From contig JAUYNR010000049.1 of assembly GCA_030698225.1 (NCBI GenBank), positions 1 to 64,000 on the forward strand: a stretch of DNA of 64,000 nucleotides, read 5' to 3'. This document shows, piece by piece, positions 9,161-18,650 of the stretch; positions within the stretch are counted from its first letter, which is position 1; every line of letters starts with the position of its first letter. A program made the position numbers and the translations under genes. Under the pieces are notes generated by a model. The model did not search any database, was not told where the DNA came from, and saw nothing but the letters and a program-made list of their open reading frames with translations. This stretch comes from Oxalobacteraceae bacterium. Its GTDB lineage: Bacteria; Pseudomonadota; Gammaproteobacteria; Burkholderiales; Burkholderiaceae_D.

Positions 9161-11008
9161 ATGCGTCGTCACTCCAGTTCACCGCCACCTCCCGTCCAGC
9201 AAGGTCCCCGCAACGACTGGACTACGCTGAAAACCCTGTTGCCCTACCTGTGGGTATACAAATGGCGGGTGATTTTCGCGCTGCTGTTTCTGGTCGGCGC
9301 CAAGCTGGCCAACGTCGGCGTGCCGCTGGTGCTCAAACAACTGATCGACCGCTTGACACTCAGTCCGACCGATCCGCAGACGCTGCTGGTGCTGCCGCTC
9401 GGGATTCTGGTGGCGTATGGCGTGCTGCGGATGGCGACCACGCTGTTTACCGAATTGCGCGAATTCATCTTTGCCAAGGTCACGCAAAGGGCGGTGCGCA
9501 CCATCGCGTTGCGGGTGTTCCGGCATTTGCACGCGCTGTCGCTGCGCTTCCACCTGAACCGGCAGACCGGCGGCATGACGCGCGATATCGAGCGCGGCAC
9601 GCGCGGCATCTCGACGCTGGTGTCGTTTACGCTGTTTAATATCCTGCCGACCGCAATCGAAATCACGCTGGTGATCGGCTACCTGGCGCTGCATTATGAC
9701 GTCTGGTTTTCTGTCATCACCACGGTCGCGCTGGTTTCGTATGTCATCTTTACCGTGCTGGTGACCGAATGGCGCACGCATTTTCGCCGCACGATGAACG
9801 ATCTGGATTCGAAAGCCAGCGCCAGGGCGATCGATTCGCTGATCAATTACGAGACGGTCAAGTATTTCGGCAACGAGGATTACGAAGCCAGTCGCTACGA
9901 CGACGGCTTGCAGCGCTACGAAGTCGCGGCGGTGAAATCGCAGACGACGCTTTCCGTGCTCAACACCGGCCAGGCTATCATCATCGCCAGCGCGGTCACG
10001 CTGATCCTGTGGCGCGCGACCCAGGGCGTGATCGACCGCACGATGACGCTGGGCGATCTGGTGCTGGTCAACGCGTTCATGATCCAGCTGTATATTCCGC
10101 TGAATTTTCTGGGCGTGATTTACCGCGAAATCAAGCAAAGCCTGGCCGACATGGAGCGCCTGTTCGCGCTGCTCGAGCAGAACCGCGAAGTGGCCGACAA
10201 TGCCGGCGCCAAACCGCTGCAGGTCAACGGCGCCGAGCTGCGCTTTGCCCATGTCGACTTCAGTTACGAGCCGAACCGGCAGATCCTGTTCGATGTCGAT
10301 TTCGCGATCCCGGCCGGCACCACGACTGCGGTGGTCGGGCACAGCGGATCGGGAAAATCGACGCTGTCGCGGCTGCTGTTCCGATTTTACGATCTGAACG
10401 CCGGCAGCATCACGATCGATGGCCAGGATCTGCGCGACGTGACGCAGGACTCGTTGCGCCGGGCGATCGGCATCGTGCCGCAGGATACCGTGCTGTTCAA
10501 TGACACGATCGAATACAACATCGCCTACGGCAAGCCGGGCGCCAGCAAGGAAGAGATCATCAGCGCGGCCCGGGCCGCTTATATTCACGACTTCATAGAA
10601 AGCCTGCCGGACGGTTACGCGACCCAGGTCGGCGAGCGCGGACTGAAGCTGTCGGGCGGCGAAAAACAACGGGTCGCGATTGCCCGCACCGTGCTGAAAG
10701 ATCCGGCGATCCTGGTCTTCGACGAAGCCACTTCCGCGCTGGATTCGAAGTCCGAGCAGGCGATCCAGGCGCAGCTGAAAGAGATCGCCAGGAACCGCAC
10801 CACGCTGGTGATCGCGCATCGGCTGTCCACCATCGCCGACGCGCAGCAGATACTGGTGCTCGATCACGGCCGCATCATCGAGCGCGGCACCCACACCGCC
10901 TTGCTGGCTGCGGACGGCGCCTATGCGCAGATGTGGCAGCGCCAGCAGGCGCGCCAGGACGAATTGCTGGCCTCGTCGCCGGAGCATGCGCAGATGGCTG
11001 CGGTCTAG
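9161..11008 (+). CDS. Atm1/HMT1-type ABC exporter (fused permease and ATPase)
   Basis: A 615-residue half-transporter with an N-terminal six-helix exporter domain (about residues 20-320) and a C-terminal ATPase. Walker A GHSGSGKST is at about 392-400, the signature is LSGGEKQ, Walker B ILVFDEATSALD, and the switch His lies in IAHRLST. The NETVKYFGNE-like segment (YETVKYFGNEDYE) is typical of Atm1/mitochondrial ABCB7 relatives, which export glutathione-linked sulfur or metal conjugates; the cargo here is not known. The ATG at 9161 gives the usual length. The LysR gene begins three bases after the stop. Confidence 0.88.
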   Translation: MRRHSSSPPPPVQQGPRNDWTTLKTLLPYLWVYKWRVIFALLFLVGAKLANVGVPLVLKQLIDRLTLSPTDPQTLLVLPLGILVAYGVLRMATTLFTELREFIFAKVTQRAVRTIALRVFRHLHALSLRFHLNRQTGGMTRDIERGTRGISTLVSFTLFNILPTAIEITLVIGYLALHYDVWFSVITTVALVSYVIFTVLVTEWRTHFRRTMNDLDSKASARAIDSLINYETVKYFGNEDYEASRYDDGLQRYEVAAVKSQTTLSVLNTGQAIIIASAVTLILWRATQGVIDRTMTLGDLVLVNAFMIQLYIPLNFLGVIYREIKQSLADMERLFALLEQNREVADNAGAKPLQVNGAELRFAHVDFSYEPNRQILFDVDFAIPAGTTTAVVGHSGSGKSTLSRLLFRFYDLNAGSITIDGQDLRDVTQDSLRRAIGIVPQDTVLFNDTIEYNIAYGKPGASKEEIISAARAAYIHDFIESLPDGYATQVGERGLKLSGGEKQRVAIARTVLKDPAILVFDEATSALDSKSEQAIQAQLKEIARNRTTLVIAHRLSTIADAQQILVLDHGRIIERGTHTALLAADGAYAQMWQRQQARQDELLASSPEHAQMAAV

Positions 11009-11011
11009 ACT

Positions 11012-11983
11012 ATGGATACCAAATGGCTTGAAGACTTCATTTCCCTGGCGGAAACCGGCAGTTTCAGCCGCTCCGCCGAAATGCGCCACGTCACGCAACC
11101 GGCGTTTTCGCGCCGCATCCAGTCGCTCGAATCGTGGTTGGGCACCGATCTGATCGACCGCACTTCGTACCCGACCCGGCTAACGCCGGCCGGCGAAGTG
11201 TTTTACGAGCAGTCGCTGGAGGTGCTGGGGCAGATCAACAATGCGCGGGCGATGTTGCGCGGCAAGCGCAAGGCGGTCCTGACCACGATCGATTTCGCGG
11301 TGCCGCACACCTTGTCGCTGACCTATATGCCGAAGTGGATGACCGCGCTCGAATCCGGTTTCGGCCAGATCAGCACGCGTCTGATTGCACTCAATGTGCA
11401 TGATGCGGTGATGACGCTGGTCGAGGGCGGCTGCGATTTGCTGCTCTGCTACCACCATCCGCTGCAGCCGCTGCAGCTCGACACCAGCCGCTACGACATG
11501 CTCACGCTGGGACGCGAATCGCTGCGCGCGTATTCCCGCTGCGATAAAACGGCAGTGCGGACCGCAGTGCCGAAATTTCTGCTGCCCGGCAGCAGCGTTG
11601 CGCCATTGCCGTTCCTGTCGTATACCAATAATGCCTATTTCGGCCGCATGGTGGAGCTGATTCTGGCCAATGCAAAAACCGTCCTGCATCTGGAAAAATG
11701 CTACGAAACCGACATGGCCGAAGGCTTGAAGATGATGGCGCTGGAAGGGCGCGGGGTGGCGTTTCTGCCGGAATCCGCAGTGACGCGCGAGCTCAAGGAC
11801 AAGCGCCTGGCGCGCGCCGACGGCGGCAGCGGCGAATGGGAGGTCGAGATGGAGATCCGCTTGTATCGCGAGCGCCCGTCCGAACTGCATCCGGGCAAGC
11901 CGCTGGTCGCACGGCTGTGGGAGTATCTGCTGCGGCGCAGCCAGTCGGAAACGCCGCCAAGATCACGGCGCAAACCCAGCTGA
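11012..11983 (+). CDS. LysR family transcriptional regulator (HypT-like N-terminus)
   Basis: A 323-residue LysR regulator. The winged helix-turn-helix spans about residues 1-65 (FISLAETGSFSRSAEM then TQPAFSRRIQSLE) and a periplasmic-binding-like effector domain follows. The opening TKWLEDF and TQPAFSRRI resemble HypT (YjiE), the hypochlorite-responsive regulator, but that is a weak family hint. It lies just after the ABC exporter gene and upstream of gdhA in the same direction, so it may control gdhA; a palindrome in the intervening gap is a candidate operator. Confidence 0.85.
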   Translation: MDTKWLEDFISLAETGSFSRSAEMRHVTQPAFSRRIQSLESWLGTDLIDRTSYPTRLTPAGEVFYEQSLEVLGQINNARAMLRGKRKAVLTTIDFAVPHTLSLTYMPKWMTALESGFGQISTRLIALNVHDAVMTLVEGGCDLLLCYHHPLQPLQLDTSRYDMLTLGRESLRAYSRCDKTAVRTAVPKFLLPGSSVAPLPFLSYTNNAYFGRMVELILANAKTVLHLEKCYETDMAEGLKMMALEGRGVAFLPESAVTRELKDKRLARADGGSGEWEVEMEIRLYRERPSELHPGKPLVARLWEYLLRRSQSETPPRSRRKPS

Positions 11984-12070
11984 CAATCGCCGGGCTGATA
12001 TTCTTGCCAATGCGGGCATTTCCGGAAAAATATCAGCGACGCTGAACTAGCACATATCTCCTATATGAAT

Positions 12071-12089
12071 CTATGTGCATATTGCATAG
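12071..12089. promoter_or_regulatory. palindrome upstream of gdhA, possible LysR-type operator
   Basis: CTATG and CATAG flank a nine-base AT-rich centre, giving a T-N11-A style dyad about 120 bases before the gdhA start. The LysR gene ends about 90 bases upstream. Assignment as an operator is inference only. Confidence 0.3.
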
Positions 12090-12211
12090 TTACATGCATA
12101 CAAAGCATTTGCCTAGCCCGCGAGCGCTCCTTTACGATGCTGCATCGCCTTGTCTACAGCAAGTGATCCGCTTGCAAACCGGCGCCCAAACACTCAAGGA
12201 GCGGTACCACC

Positions 12212-13495
12212 ATGTCCAGCAAGCACGTTATTCCATCGTATCTTGACCCCAGCAATTTAGGTCCCTGGGGCGTGTATCTCGAGCAAATCGATCGCGTCAC
12301 GCCCTACCTCGGCTCCCTGGCGCGCTGGGTGGAAACCCTCAAGCGTCCGAAGCGCATCCTGATCGTCGATGTGCCGATCGAGCGCGACGACGGCACCGTC
12401 GCCCACTTCGAGGGCTACCGGGTCCAGCACAATTTGTCGCGCGGTCCGGGCAAGGGCGGGGTGCGATTCCATCAGGATGTGACGCTGTCCGAAGTGATGG
12501 CCTTGTCGGCCTGGATGACGGTCAAGAATGCTGCGGTAAACGTTCCTTACGGCGGCGCTAAAGGCGGCATCCGGGTTGATCCGAAGACGCTTTCCAAGGG
12601 CGAGTTGCAGCGCATGACGCGCCGCTACACCAGTGAAATCGGCATCATCATCGGCCCCACCAAGGATATTCCGGCACCCGACGTCAACACCAACGAGCAA
12701 ACCATGGCGTGGATGATGGACACCTACTCGATGAACGTGGGCGGCACCGCAACCGGGGTCGTTACCGGCAAGCCGATTTCCCTCGGCGGCAGTCTGGGCC
12801 GGCATGAAGCGACCGGGCGCGGCGTGTATGTGGTCGGTTGCGAGGCGGCACTCAAACGCGGAATGGAAATCAAGGGATCGCGGATTGCGGTTCAGGGTTT
12901 CGGTAACGTCGGCGGCACCGCGGCACGATTATTCGCGGAAGCCGGCGCCAGGGTGGTGGCGGTGCAAGATCATGCTGCAACCGTATATGACGAGCGCGGC
13001 CTGGATGTGCCGGCGTTGCTGGCGCATGTGGTGGAGAACGGCAGCGTCGAAGGTTTTGCTGCGGAAGCGGTGCTCAAGAGCGAGCAGTTCTGGGGCGTCG
13101 ATTGCGACATCATGATACCGGCCGCGCTGGAGCAGCAGATCAACGCCTCGAATGCACACCTGATTCGCGCCAAGATCATCCTGGAGGGCGCCAATGGCCC
13201 GACCACGCCGGAGGCCGATGACATCCTGCATGAGAAGGGCGTGCTGATTGTGCCGGACGTGGTTGCCAACGCCGGCGGCGTAACCGTTAGTTACTTCGAG
13301 TGGGTGCAGGATTTTTCCAGCTTCTTCTGGAGCGAAGACGAAATCAACCAGCGCCTGACCCGCATCATGCGCGAAGCATTTTCTTCGATCTGGCAGGTGG
13401 CTGAACAGCACAAGACCTCGTTCCGTACCGCCGCCTTCATCGTCGCATGTACGCGCGTGCTGCAGGCACGTGAAGTGCGCGGCCTGTACCCGTAA
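12212..13495 (+). CDS. gdhA: glutamate dehydrogenase (Glu/Leu/Phe/Val dehydrogenase family)
   Basis: A 427-residue enzyme that interconverts glutamate and 2-oxoglutarate plus ammonia. The catalytic Lys is in PYGGAKGGI, preceded by the substrate-binding [10 protein letters not shown] segment. The Rossmann motif GFGNVGG and the C-terminal [14 protein letters not shown] are also present. AAGGAGCGG lies seven bases before the ATG. The downstream glutamate/aspartate importer suggests coordinated glutamate uptake and catabolism. Confidence 0.93.
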   Translation: MSSKHVIPSYLDPSNLGPWGVYLEQIDRVTPYLGSLARWVETLKRPKRILIVDVPIERDDGTVAHFEGYRVQHNLSRGPGKGGVRFHQDVTLSEVMALSAWMTVKNAAVNVPYGGAKGGIRVDPKTLSKGELQRMTRRYTSEIGIIIGPTKDIPAPDVNTNEQTMAWMMDTYSMNVGGTATGVVTGKPISLGGSLGRHEATGRGVYVVGCEAALKRGMEIKGSRIAVQGFGNVGGTAARLFAEAGARVVAVQDHAATVYDERGLDVPALLAHVVENGSVEGFAAEAVLKSEQFWGVDCDIMIPAALEQQINASNAHLIRAKIILEGANGPTTPEADDILHEKGVLIVPDVVANAGGVTVSYFEWVQDFSSFFWSEDEINQRLTRIMREAFSSIWQVAEQHKTSFRTAAFIVACTRVLQAREVRGLYP

Positions 13496-13786
13496 GCAGG
13501 GGCCGAACGCGGTCGGATAATTTTCCTACGTGTTAACCCTTATATACAGCGTTTTTGATTCGGCATAAGTTTTCCTCACCGGCTGGCGGCATGAAAAATG
13601 CTTGTTGCACATCGTGCACCGAGCATCTACCATGCCACTGGTTTCATCTCTGCTGGTGGGTAAACTAATGTTGTTTCGCAAGAAAGACACTCCCGCCGGG
13701 AGTTATACAATAGAACCATCAGTACGCAGATACTGAGCAATCAGGTGTTATCCATATCACTGAAGTATTTTCAAGGAGTCAGATTC

Positions 13787-14743
13787 ATGCAAATTCATAC
13801 AATGACGAAATGTGTTGCCGCCCTCATCGGCGCCGGCCTGCTGGCAGGTGCGGTTCAGGCAGCAGAGCTGACCGGTACGCTCAAGAAAATCAAGGATAGC
13901 GGCACCATCACCCTGGGTGTGCGCGACTCTTCGATTCCATTTTCTTACCTCGATGACAAACAGTCCTATCAGGGCTATTCGATCGACCTGTGCATGAAAG
14001 CGGCCACCGCGATCCAGAAGCAGCTTGGGATGACCGCGCTGAATGTGAAGATGGTCCCGGTTACTTCAGCCACCCGGATCCCGCTGATCACGAACGGCAC
14101 CATCGATCTGGCCTGCGGCTCCGCGACCAATAATGCCGAACGTCAGCGCGTCGTGGCTTTCGCTCCGACCATGTTCATCACCTCGAACCGCCTGCTGGCC
14201 AAGAAGTCGTCCGGCATCAAGACGCTGGCCGACATGAAGGGCAAGACCATCGTCTCGACCTCCGGCACTTCGAACCTGAAGCAAATCACCGCACTCAATG
14301 GCGAGCGCGGTCTTGGCATGAATATCCTGGCAGCCAAGGATCACGCCGAGGCCTTCCTGATGGTGGAAACCGGCCGTGCGGTGGCGTTTGCGATGGACGA
14401 CATCCTGCTGTTTTCGCTGGCAGCCGGCTCCAAGGCGCCGACCGATTATGCGATCAGCACCGAAGCGTTATCGGTCGAGCCGTACGGCATTATCGAGCGC
14501 CGCGACGATCCAGAGTTCAAGAAAGCGGTCGATACCGCATTGACCAACGTCTACAAATCGGGCGAGATCAATAAGATTTATGCCAAATGGTTCCAGTCTC
14601 CGATCCCGCCAAAAAACATCAATCTGAATGTGCCGATGAGTGCGGAATTGAAGACGGCATTTGCCAAACCGACCGATTCTCCCGACCCTGCCGCCTACGC
14701 TGTGGTGCCGGAAGCGCAGATGAAATCTGTCAAGAAAAAATAA
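13787..14743 (+). CDS. gltI: glutamate/aspartate ABC transporter, periplasmic binding protein
   Basis: A 318-residue solute-binding protein of the amino-acid family. The signal peptide ends at about VQA/AE. GTLKKIKDSGTITLGVRDSSIPFSY and the later DLACGSATNN segment are typical of GltI. The ATG at 13787 has AAGGAG about nine bases upstream; an upstream in-frame start lacks this. It is the first gene of gltIJKL. A GC-rich hairpin after it probably makes it the most abundant product of the operon. Confidence 0.92.
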   Translation: MQIHTMTKCVAALIGAGLLAGAVQAAELTGTLKKIKDSGTITLGVRDSSIPFSYLDDKQSYQGYSIDLCMKAATAIQKQLGMTALNVKMVPVTSATRIPLITNGTIDLACGSATNNAERQRVVAFAPTMFITSNRLLAKKSSGIKTLADMKGKTIVSTSGTSNLKQITALNGERGLGMNILAAKDHAEAFLMVETGRAVAFAMDDILLFSLAAGSKAPTDYAISTEALSVEPYGIIERRDDPEFKKAVDTALTNVYKSGEINKIYAKWFQSPIPPKNINLNVPMSAELKTAFAKPTDSPDPAAYAVVPEAQMKSVKKK

Positions 14744-14768
14744 TTCGGATATTTTCTATCAGGAAAAT

Positions 14769-14792
14769 GGGGGGCGCGAGCCTCCCGTTTTT
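14769..14792 (+). terminator. attenuating terminator between gltI and gltJ
   Basis: GGGGGG pairs with CCTCCC (one G-T pair) around a CGCGAG loop and is followed by GTTTTTG. The short T run suggests partial read-through, which would allow high GltI and lower permease/ATPase levels. Confidence 0.6.
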
Positions 14793-14888
14793 GTTTCAAC
14801 CCGGATTTAACCGCTGTGGCACGTGCGCTGAAACCCGGATAACACCGCGGCAATGCTGGCCCCACTCCCATCAAAGAGGAGATACAAA

Positions 14889-15641
14889 ATGAATTACCCC
14901 TGGAACTGGAGCATTTACTGGCAAGAATCTCCTGACGGCGTACACACCTATATGGACACGCTGTTGGCCGGTCTGCAATGGACGATTGCCACCGCTGTCA
15001 GCGCCTGGATCATGGCGCTGATCATCGGCACCGTGGTCGGCACCGTGCGCACCATGCCCAACAAGTGGCTGGTGCGTTTGTCGAACGTCTATATCGAAAT
15101 ATTTCGTAATATCCCGCTGATCGTGCAAATGTTCCTGTGGTATTTCGTGATGCCGGAACTGGTTCCGAGCAGCGTCGGCAATGCGCTCAAATCGATGCCG
15201 AATGCATCCTTCATCACTGCCTTTCTGGCGCTGGGATTTTTCACCTCGGCGCGGGTCGCGATCCAGGTCTCGACCGGCATCAATGCGTTGCCGCGCGGCC
15301 AGCAAATGGCGGGAACCGCGCTCGGGCTAACCCTGCCGCAAACCTATCGCTATGTGCTGCTGCCGATGTCGTTTCGCATCATCATCCCGGCGCTGACCAA
15401 TGAATTTGCGGCGATCATCAAGAACAGTTCGGTCGCGTTAACCATAGGCCTGGTGGAACTGACGGCGGCAGCCTACTCGATGCGCGAATTCACTTTCCAG
15501 ACTTTCGAGTCGCTTACTGCAGCAACCATCATTTACATCATTGTGTCGGCGTTTGCATTGTTTCTGGCGCGCTGGCTCGAGCATAAGACGGCGGTGCCGG
15601 GATTCATTGCCGCCAGCAGTAACGGCGCAGGAGGGCATTAA
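14889..15641 (+). CDS. gltJ: glutamate/aspartate ABC transporter, permease
   Basis: A 250-residue inner-membrane permease of the HisM/GltJ family with about five membrane segments. The EAA-like loop INALPRGQQMAGTALGL contacts the ATPase. AGAGGAG lies upstream of the ATG. gltK starts two bases after its stop. Confidence 0.92.
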   Translation: MNYPWNWSIYWQESPDGVHTYMDTLLAGLQWTIATAVSAWIMALIIGTVVGTVRTMPNKWLVRLSNVYIEIFRNIPLIVQMFLWYFVMPELVPSSVGNALKSMPNASFITAFLALGFFTSARVAIQVSTGINALPRGQQMAGTALGLTLPQTYRYVLLPMSFRIIIPALTNEFAAIIKNSSVALTIGLVELTAAAYSMREFTFQTFESLTAATIIYIIVSAFALFLARWLEHKTAVPGFIAASSNGAGGH

Positions 15642-15643
15642 TC

Positions 15644-16339
15644 ATGTTGGCAAATTTCGATTTTGACGTTATTCAACGTTCCTGGTATTACCTGTTTACC
15701 ACCGGCATGAAGTTTACGCTGACGCTGACTTTCTTTGCGATGCTCGGTGGCATCCTGTTCGGCACCCTGCTGGCAATGATGCGCTTGTCGCACAACAAGG
15801 CGCTAGCGCTTGTCGCTACCAGTTACGTCAACCTGATCCGCTCGATTCCGCTGATCCTGGTGATTTTCTGGTTTTACTTTCTGGTGCCGTACATCGGTGC
15901 CTGGATCACCGGTGCTTCCCAGCCGATTCCGGTCGGCGCATTTGCATCGGCGCTGATAACTTTCGTGCTGTTTGAGGCGGCCTATTATTGCGAGATCATG
16001 CGCTCCGGAATTCAGTCGATTCCACGCGGCCAAGTCGCGGCCGGCTATGCGATCGGCATGAATTACTGGCAAATGATGGGCAACATCGTGTTGCCGCAGG
16101 CGTTTCGCAACATGATCCCGATCCTGCTCACGCAAACCATCATCCTGTTCCAGGACGTATCGCTGGTGTACGTATTGGGATCGGTGCCCGACTTTGTCAG
16201 TGTTGCGTCGAAGATCGCCCAGCGCGACGGCCGCCTGGTGGAGATGTATTTGTTCGTCGCCGTGGTGTATTTCGTGATGAGTTTCGGCTTGTCGCTAATG
16301 GTCAAGAAGTTACAGGAAAGGGTCGCGATCATCCGCTGA
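15644..16339 (+). CDS. gltK: glutamate/aspartate ABC transporter, permease
   Basis: A 231-residue inner-membrane permease, partner of GltJ. It has the EAA-type loop IQSIPRGQVAAGYAIGM and multiple hydrophobic segments. Its start lies two bases after the gltJ stop, so translation is probably coupled. The two permeases should form the heterodimeric channel fed by GltI. Confidence 0.92.
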   Translation: MLANFDFDVIQRSWYYLFTTGMKFTLTLTFFAMLGGILFGTLLAMMRLSHNKALALVATSYVNLIRSIPLILVIFWFYFLVPYIGAWITGASQPIPVGAFASALITFVLFEAAYYCEIMRSGIQSIPRGQVAAGYAIGMNYWQMMGNIVLPQAFRNMIPILLTQTIILFQDVSLVYVLGSVPDFVSVASKIAQRDGRLVEMYLFVAVVYFVMSFGLSLMVKKLQERVAIIR

Positions 16340-16400
16340 CAGAGTAACGCGCGAAGCATCCAGACACTTGATACCGCATTCAGAAATTAGGAGAAACAAG

Positions 16401-17126
16401 ATGATTGAACTTAAAAACGTCAGCAAGTGGTACGGCAATTTCCAGGTCCTGGCCGACTGCACAACCTCGGTGGCAAAAGGCGACGTGGTGGTGGTCTGCG
16501 GCCCGTCCGGCTCCGGCAAATCGACGCTGATCAAGACCGTCAACGGCCTGGAGCCGTTCCAGAAAGGCGAGATCACCGTCAACGGCGTCTCGGTCGGCGA
16601 CCCGAAGACCAACTTGTCCAAGCTGCGCTCGCAAATCGGCATGGTATTCCAGAGTTTCGAGCTGTTCCCGCACATGTCGATTACCGAAAACCTGACCATC
16701 GGCCAGATCAAGGTGCTCGGGCGCAGCGTCGATGAAGCGCGCGAGCGCGGCTTGAAATACCTGGACCGGGTCGGCCTGATTGCGCAAAAGGATAAATTCC
16801 CCGGCCAGCTTTCCGGCGGCCAGCAGCAGCGGGTGGCGATTGCGCGCGCGCTATCGATGGACCCGATGGCGATGCTGTTCGACGAGCCGACTTCGGCGCT
16901 CGATCCGGAAATGATCAACGAAGTGCTGGACGTGATGGTCGGCCTGGCGCACGAAGGCATGACGATGATGGTCGTCACGCACGAAATGGGATTCGCCAAG
17001 AAGGTCGCCAACCGCGTCATCTTCATGGACCAGGGCCGCATCGTCGAAGACTGCACCAAGGACGAATTCTTCAATACACAGCGTTCCGCTCGCGCCGCAG
17101 ACTTCCTGGCGAAAATCATCCACTGA
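16401..17126 (+). CDS. gltL: glutamate/aspartate ABC transporter, ATPase
   Basis: A 241-residue ATPase of the polar amino acid family. Walker A is GPSGSGKST, the Q-loop FQSFELFPHM, the signature LSGGQQQR, Walker B MLFDEPTSALDPE and the switch VTHEMGFAKKVANRVIFMDQGRIVE. TAGGAGAAAC precedes the ATG, excluding a longer in-frame start at 16368. It ends the gltIJKL operon and is followed by a perfect hairpin. Confidence 0.94.
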   Translation: MIELKNVSKWYGNFQVLADCTTSVAKGDVVVVCGPSGSGKSTLIKTVNGLEPFQKGEITVNGVSVGDPKTNLSKLRSQIGMVFQSFELFPHMSITENLTIGQIKVLGRSVDEARERGLKYLDRVGLIAQKDKFPGQLSGGQQQRVAIARALSMDPMAMLFDEPTSALDPEMINEVLDVMVGLAHEGMTMMVVTHEMGFAKKVANRVIFMDQGRIVEDCTKDEFFNTQRSARAADFLAKIIH

Positions 17127-17145
17127 CCGCTCCGTAAATCGAACC

Positions 17146-17168
17146 TCGCAAGCCTTTGTGGCTTGCGA
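17146..17168. terminator. hairpin after gltL without T tract
   Basis: TCGCAAGCC and GGCTTGCGA form a perfect nine-base stem with a TTTGT loop 19 bases past the gltL stop. There is no T run, so it may stabilise the message end or assist factor-dependent termination. Confidence 0.5.
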
Positions 17169-17175
17169 CGTTAAC

Positions 17176-17248
17176 GGGAGTATGATAAAAAACAATGCAT
17201 TTTCCGCATATAAAATATGCGGCATAAAAAATACAATATCTAGTATAT
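17176..17248 (+). repeat. 73-bp intergenic repeat (family A), copy 3, forward
   Basis: Blocks GGGAGTATG, TTTTCCGCATA, AAAAATACA and TAGTATAT are present. The central dyad is perfect: CCGCATA-TAAAA-TATGCGG. Its last bases overlap the start codon of the glycerate kinase gene. Confidence 0.88.
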
Positions 17249-18527
17249 GAACCAGCGCCAGCTTCTGATTGATAGTTTCCACGCCGCGGTTGCCGCCGCC
17301 GATCCGCTGGGCATCGTCGCCGCATTTTTGCCGGCTCCGCCGCCAGGCCGTACGCTGGTGGTCGGTGCCGGCAAGGCTGCCGCCAGCATGGCGCGCGCAG
17401 TCGAACTGGCGTGGCCGCACGACGCGCCGCTGGAAGGAGTGGTCGTCACCCGCTATGCGCACGGGATGCCGACCGAACATATTCGGGTGATCGAAGCCGG
17501 CCATCCGGTGCCGGATGCGGCCGGGGAGGGCGCGGCAGCGGAAATCCTGGCGCAGGTGCGGGCACTGACGCCGGATGACCGTTTGATAGTGCTGGTGTCC
17601 GGCGGCGGCTCCAGTTTGCTGTCGCTGCCGGTCGCCGCGGTGCCGATGGCGGATTTGAAGGCGGTGACCAAGGCCCTGCTGCATTCCGGTGCGCCGATCA
17701 CCCAGATGAACATCGTGCGCAAGCACCTGTCGCAGATTCAGGGCGGACGGCTGGGCGCAGCGTGCCGGGCGCCGGTTACCGCACTGATCATCAGCGACGT
17801 GACCGGTGACGATCCGAGCGCGATCGCATCCGGCCCGACCTGCTCTGATGCCAGCACCTATCAGGATGCGCTCGACATTCTCGGTCGCTATGTGCCCGGC
17901 GCACCGGCCAGCGTGCTGGCGCATCTGCAGGCCGGCGTGCATGGTGCAGTCGATGAAACGCCGAAGCCGGGCAGTGCGGCGCTGGCGCACGTGCGTAATA
18001 CCGTGATCGCGACCGCGCACCAGAGCCTGCAGGCAGGGGCCGAATTTTTTCGGCAGCGCGGCATCGCGCCGGTCGTGCTGGGCGACACCGTCACCGGCGA
18101 AGCATCGGAGGTAGCCAAGGTGTATGCGGCGCTGGTGCGCGAAATCCGCGACCATCAGCAGCCGTTCCGCCCGCCGCTGGCCTTGATTTCCGGCGGCGAA
18201 TGCACGGTCACGCTGCGCCCGGGTAACGAGGCTGGCCGCGGCGGGCGCTGCGCCGAATTCCTGTTGTCGCTGACGCTGGAACTGGGTGGCATGCCTGATG
18301 TGTATGCGCTGGCAGCCGACACCGACGGCATCGACGGCACCGAGGATAATGCCGGCGCGGTGCTGATGCCGGATACGCCAATGCGCGCCGCGGCGCTGGG
18401 CATCAGCGCTGCGGAAATGCTGGCCGGCAACGACGGCTACAGTTATTTTTCCGCGCTGGGCGACCTGGTAGTCACCGGCCCGACCCGCACCAACGTCAAC
18501 GATTATCGGGTGATCCTGATTCTTTAA
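17247..18527 (+). CDS. glycerate 2-kinase (GckA/TtuD, MOFRL family)
   Basis: A 426-residue kinase that phosphorylates D-glycerate to 2-phosphoglycerate, the last step of glyoxylate or tartrate use. It has the N-terminal DUF4147 domain (LVVGAGKAAASMA, LVSGGGSSLLSLP, HLSQIQGGRL) and the C-terminal MOFRL domain (LISGGECTVTLR, AADTDGIDGTEDNAGA). The ATG lies at the very end of repeat copy 3 and no ribosome-binding site is visible before it, so translation may be leaderless or driven from within the repeat. Homologues begin at about the same place, which supports this start. Confidence 0.88.
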   Translation: MNQRQLLIDSFHAAVAAADPLGIVAAFLPAPPPGRTLVVGAGKAAASMARAVELAWPHDAPLEGVVVTRYAHGMPTEHIRVIEAGHPVPDAAGEGAAAEILAQVRALTPDDRLIVLVSGGGSSLLSLPVAAVPMADLKAVTKALLHSGAPITQMNIVRKHLSQIQGGRLGAACRAPVTALIISDVTGDDPSAIASGPTCSDASTYQDALDILGRYVPGAPASVLAHLQAGVHGAVDETPKPGSAALAHVRNTVIATAHQSLQAGAEFFRQRGIAPVVLGDTVTGEASEVAKVYAALVREIRDHQQPFRPPLALISGGECTVTLRPGNEAGRGGRCAEFLLSLTLELGGMPDVYALAADTDGIDGTEDNAGAVLMPDTPMRAAALGISAAEMLAGNDGYSYFSALGDLVVTGPTRTNVNDYRVILIL

Positions 18528-18600
18528 CGTGAAAGTCGCGTAGCGCTTCACTTCGCCTTCCTCTCCCGCAGGCGGGAGAGGGGTTGGGGGAGAGGGCGGC
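18527..18600 (+). repeat. REP-like palindromic repeat (family B), copy 1
   Basis: GTGAAAGTCGCGTAGCG, then CTCTCCCGC and GCGGGAGAG as an inverted repeat, then GGTTGGGGGAGAGGG. It begins at the stop of the glycerate kinase gene, and pyrC starts about 50 bases later. The second copy is at 33.6 kb. Palindromes with a CTCTCCC core are widespread in proteobacteria. Confidence 0.75.
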
Positions 18601-18650
18601 CATGGCCGTTAGGCGGGTAAAATGGCGGCAGTCCATAAAAAAGCGCCGCC

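Noticed and set aside
13496-13786. Sigma-54 promoter before gltI
   Set aside because: GGC and TGC elements were seen, but their spacing does not fit the GG-N10-GC rule. Only a small ACTCCC/GGGAGT dyad (13689-13703) remains, without a known role.
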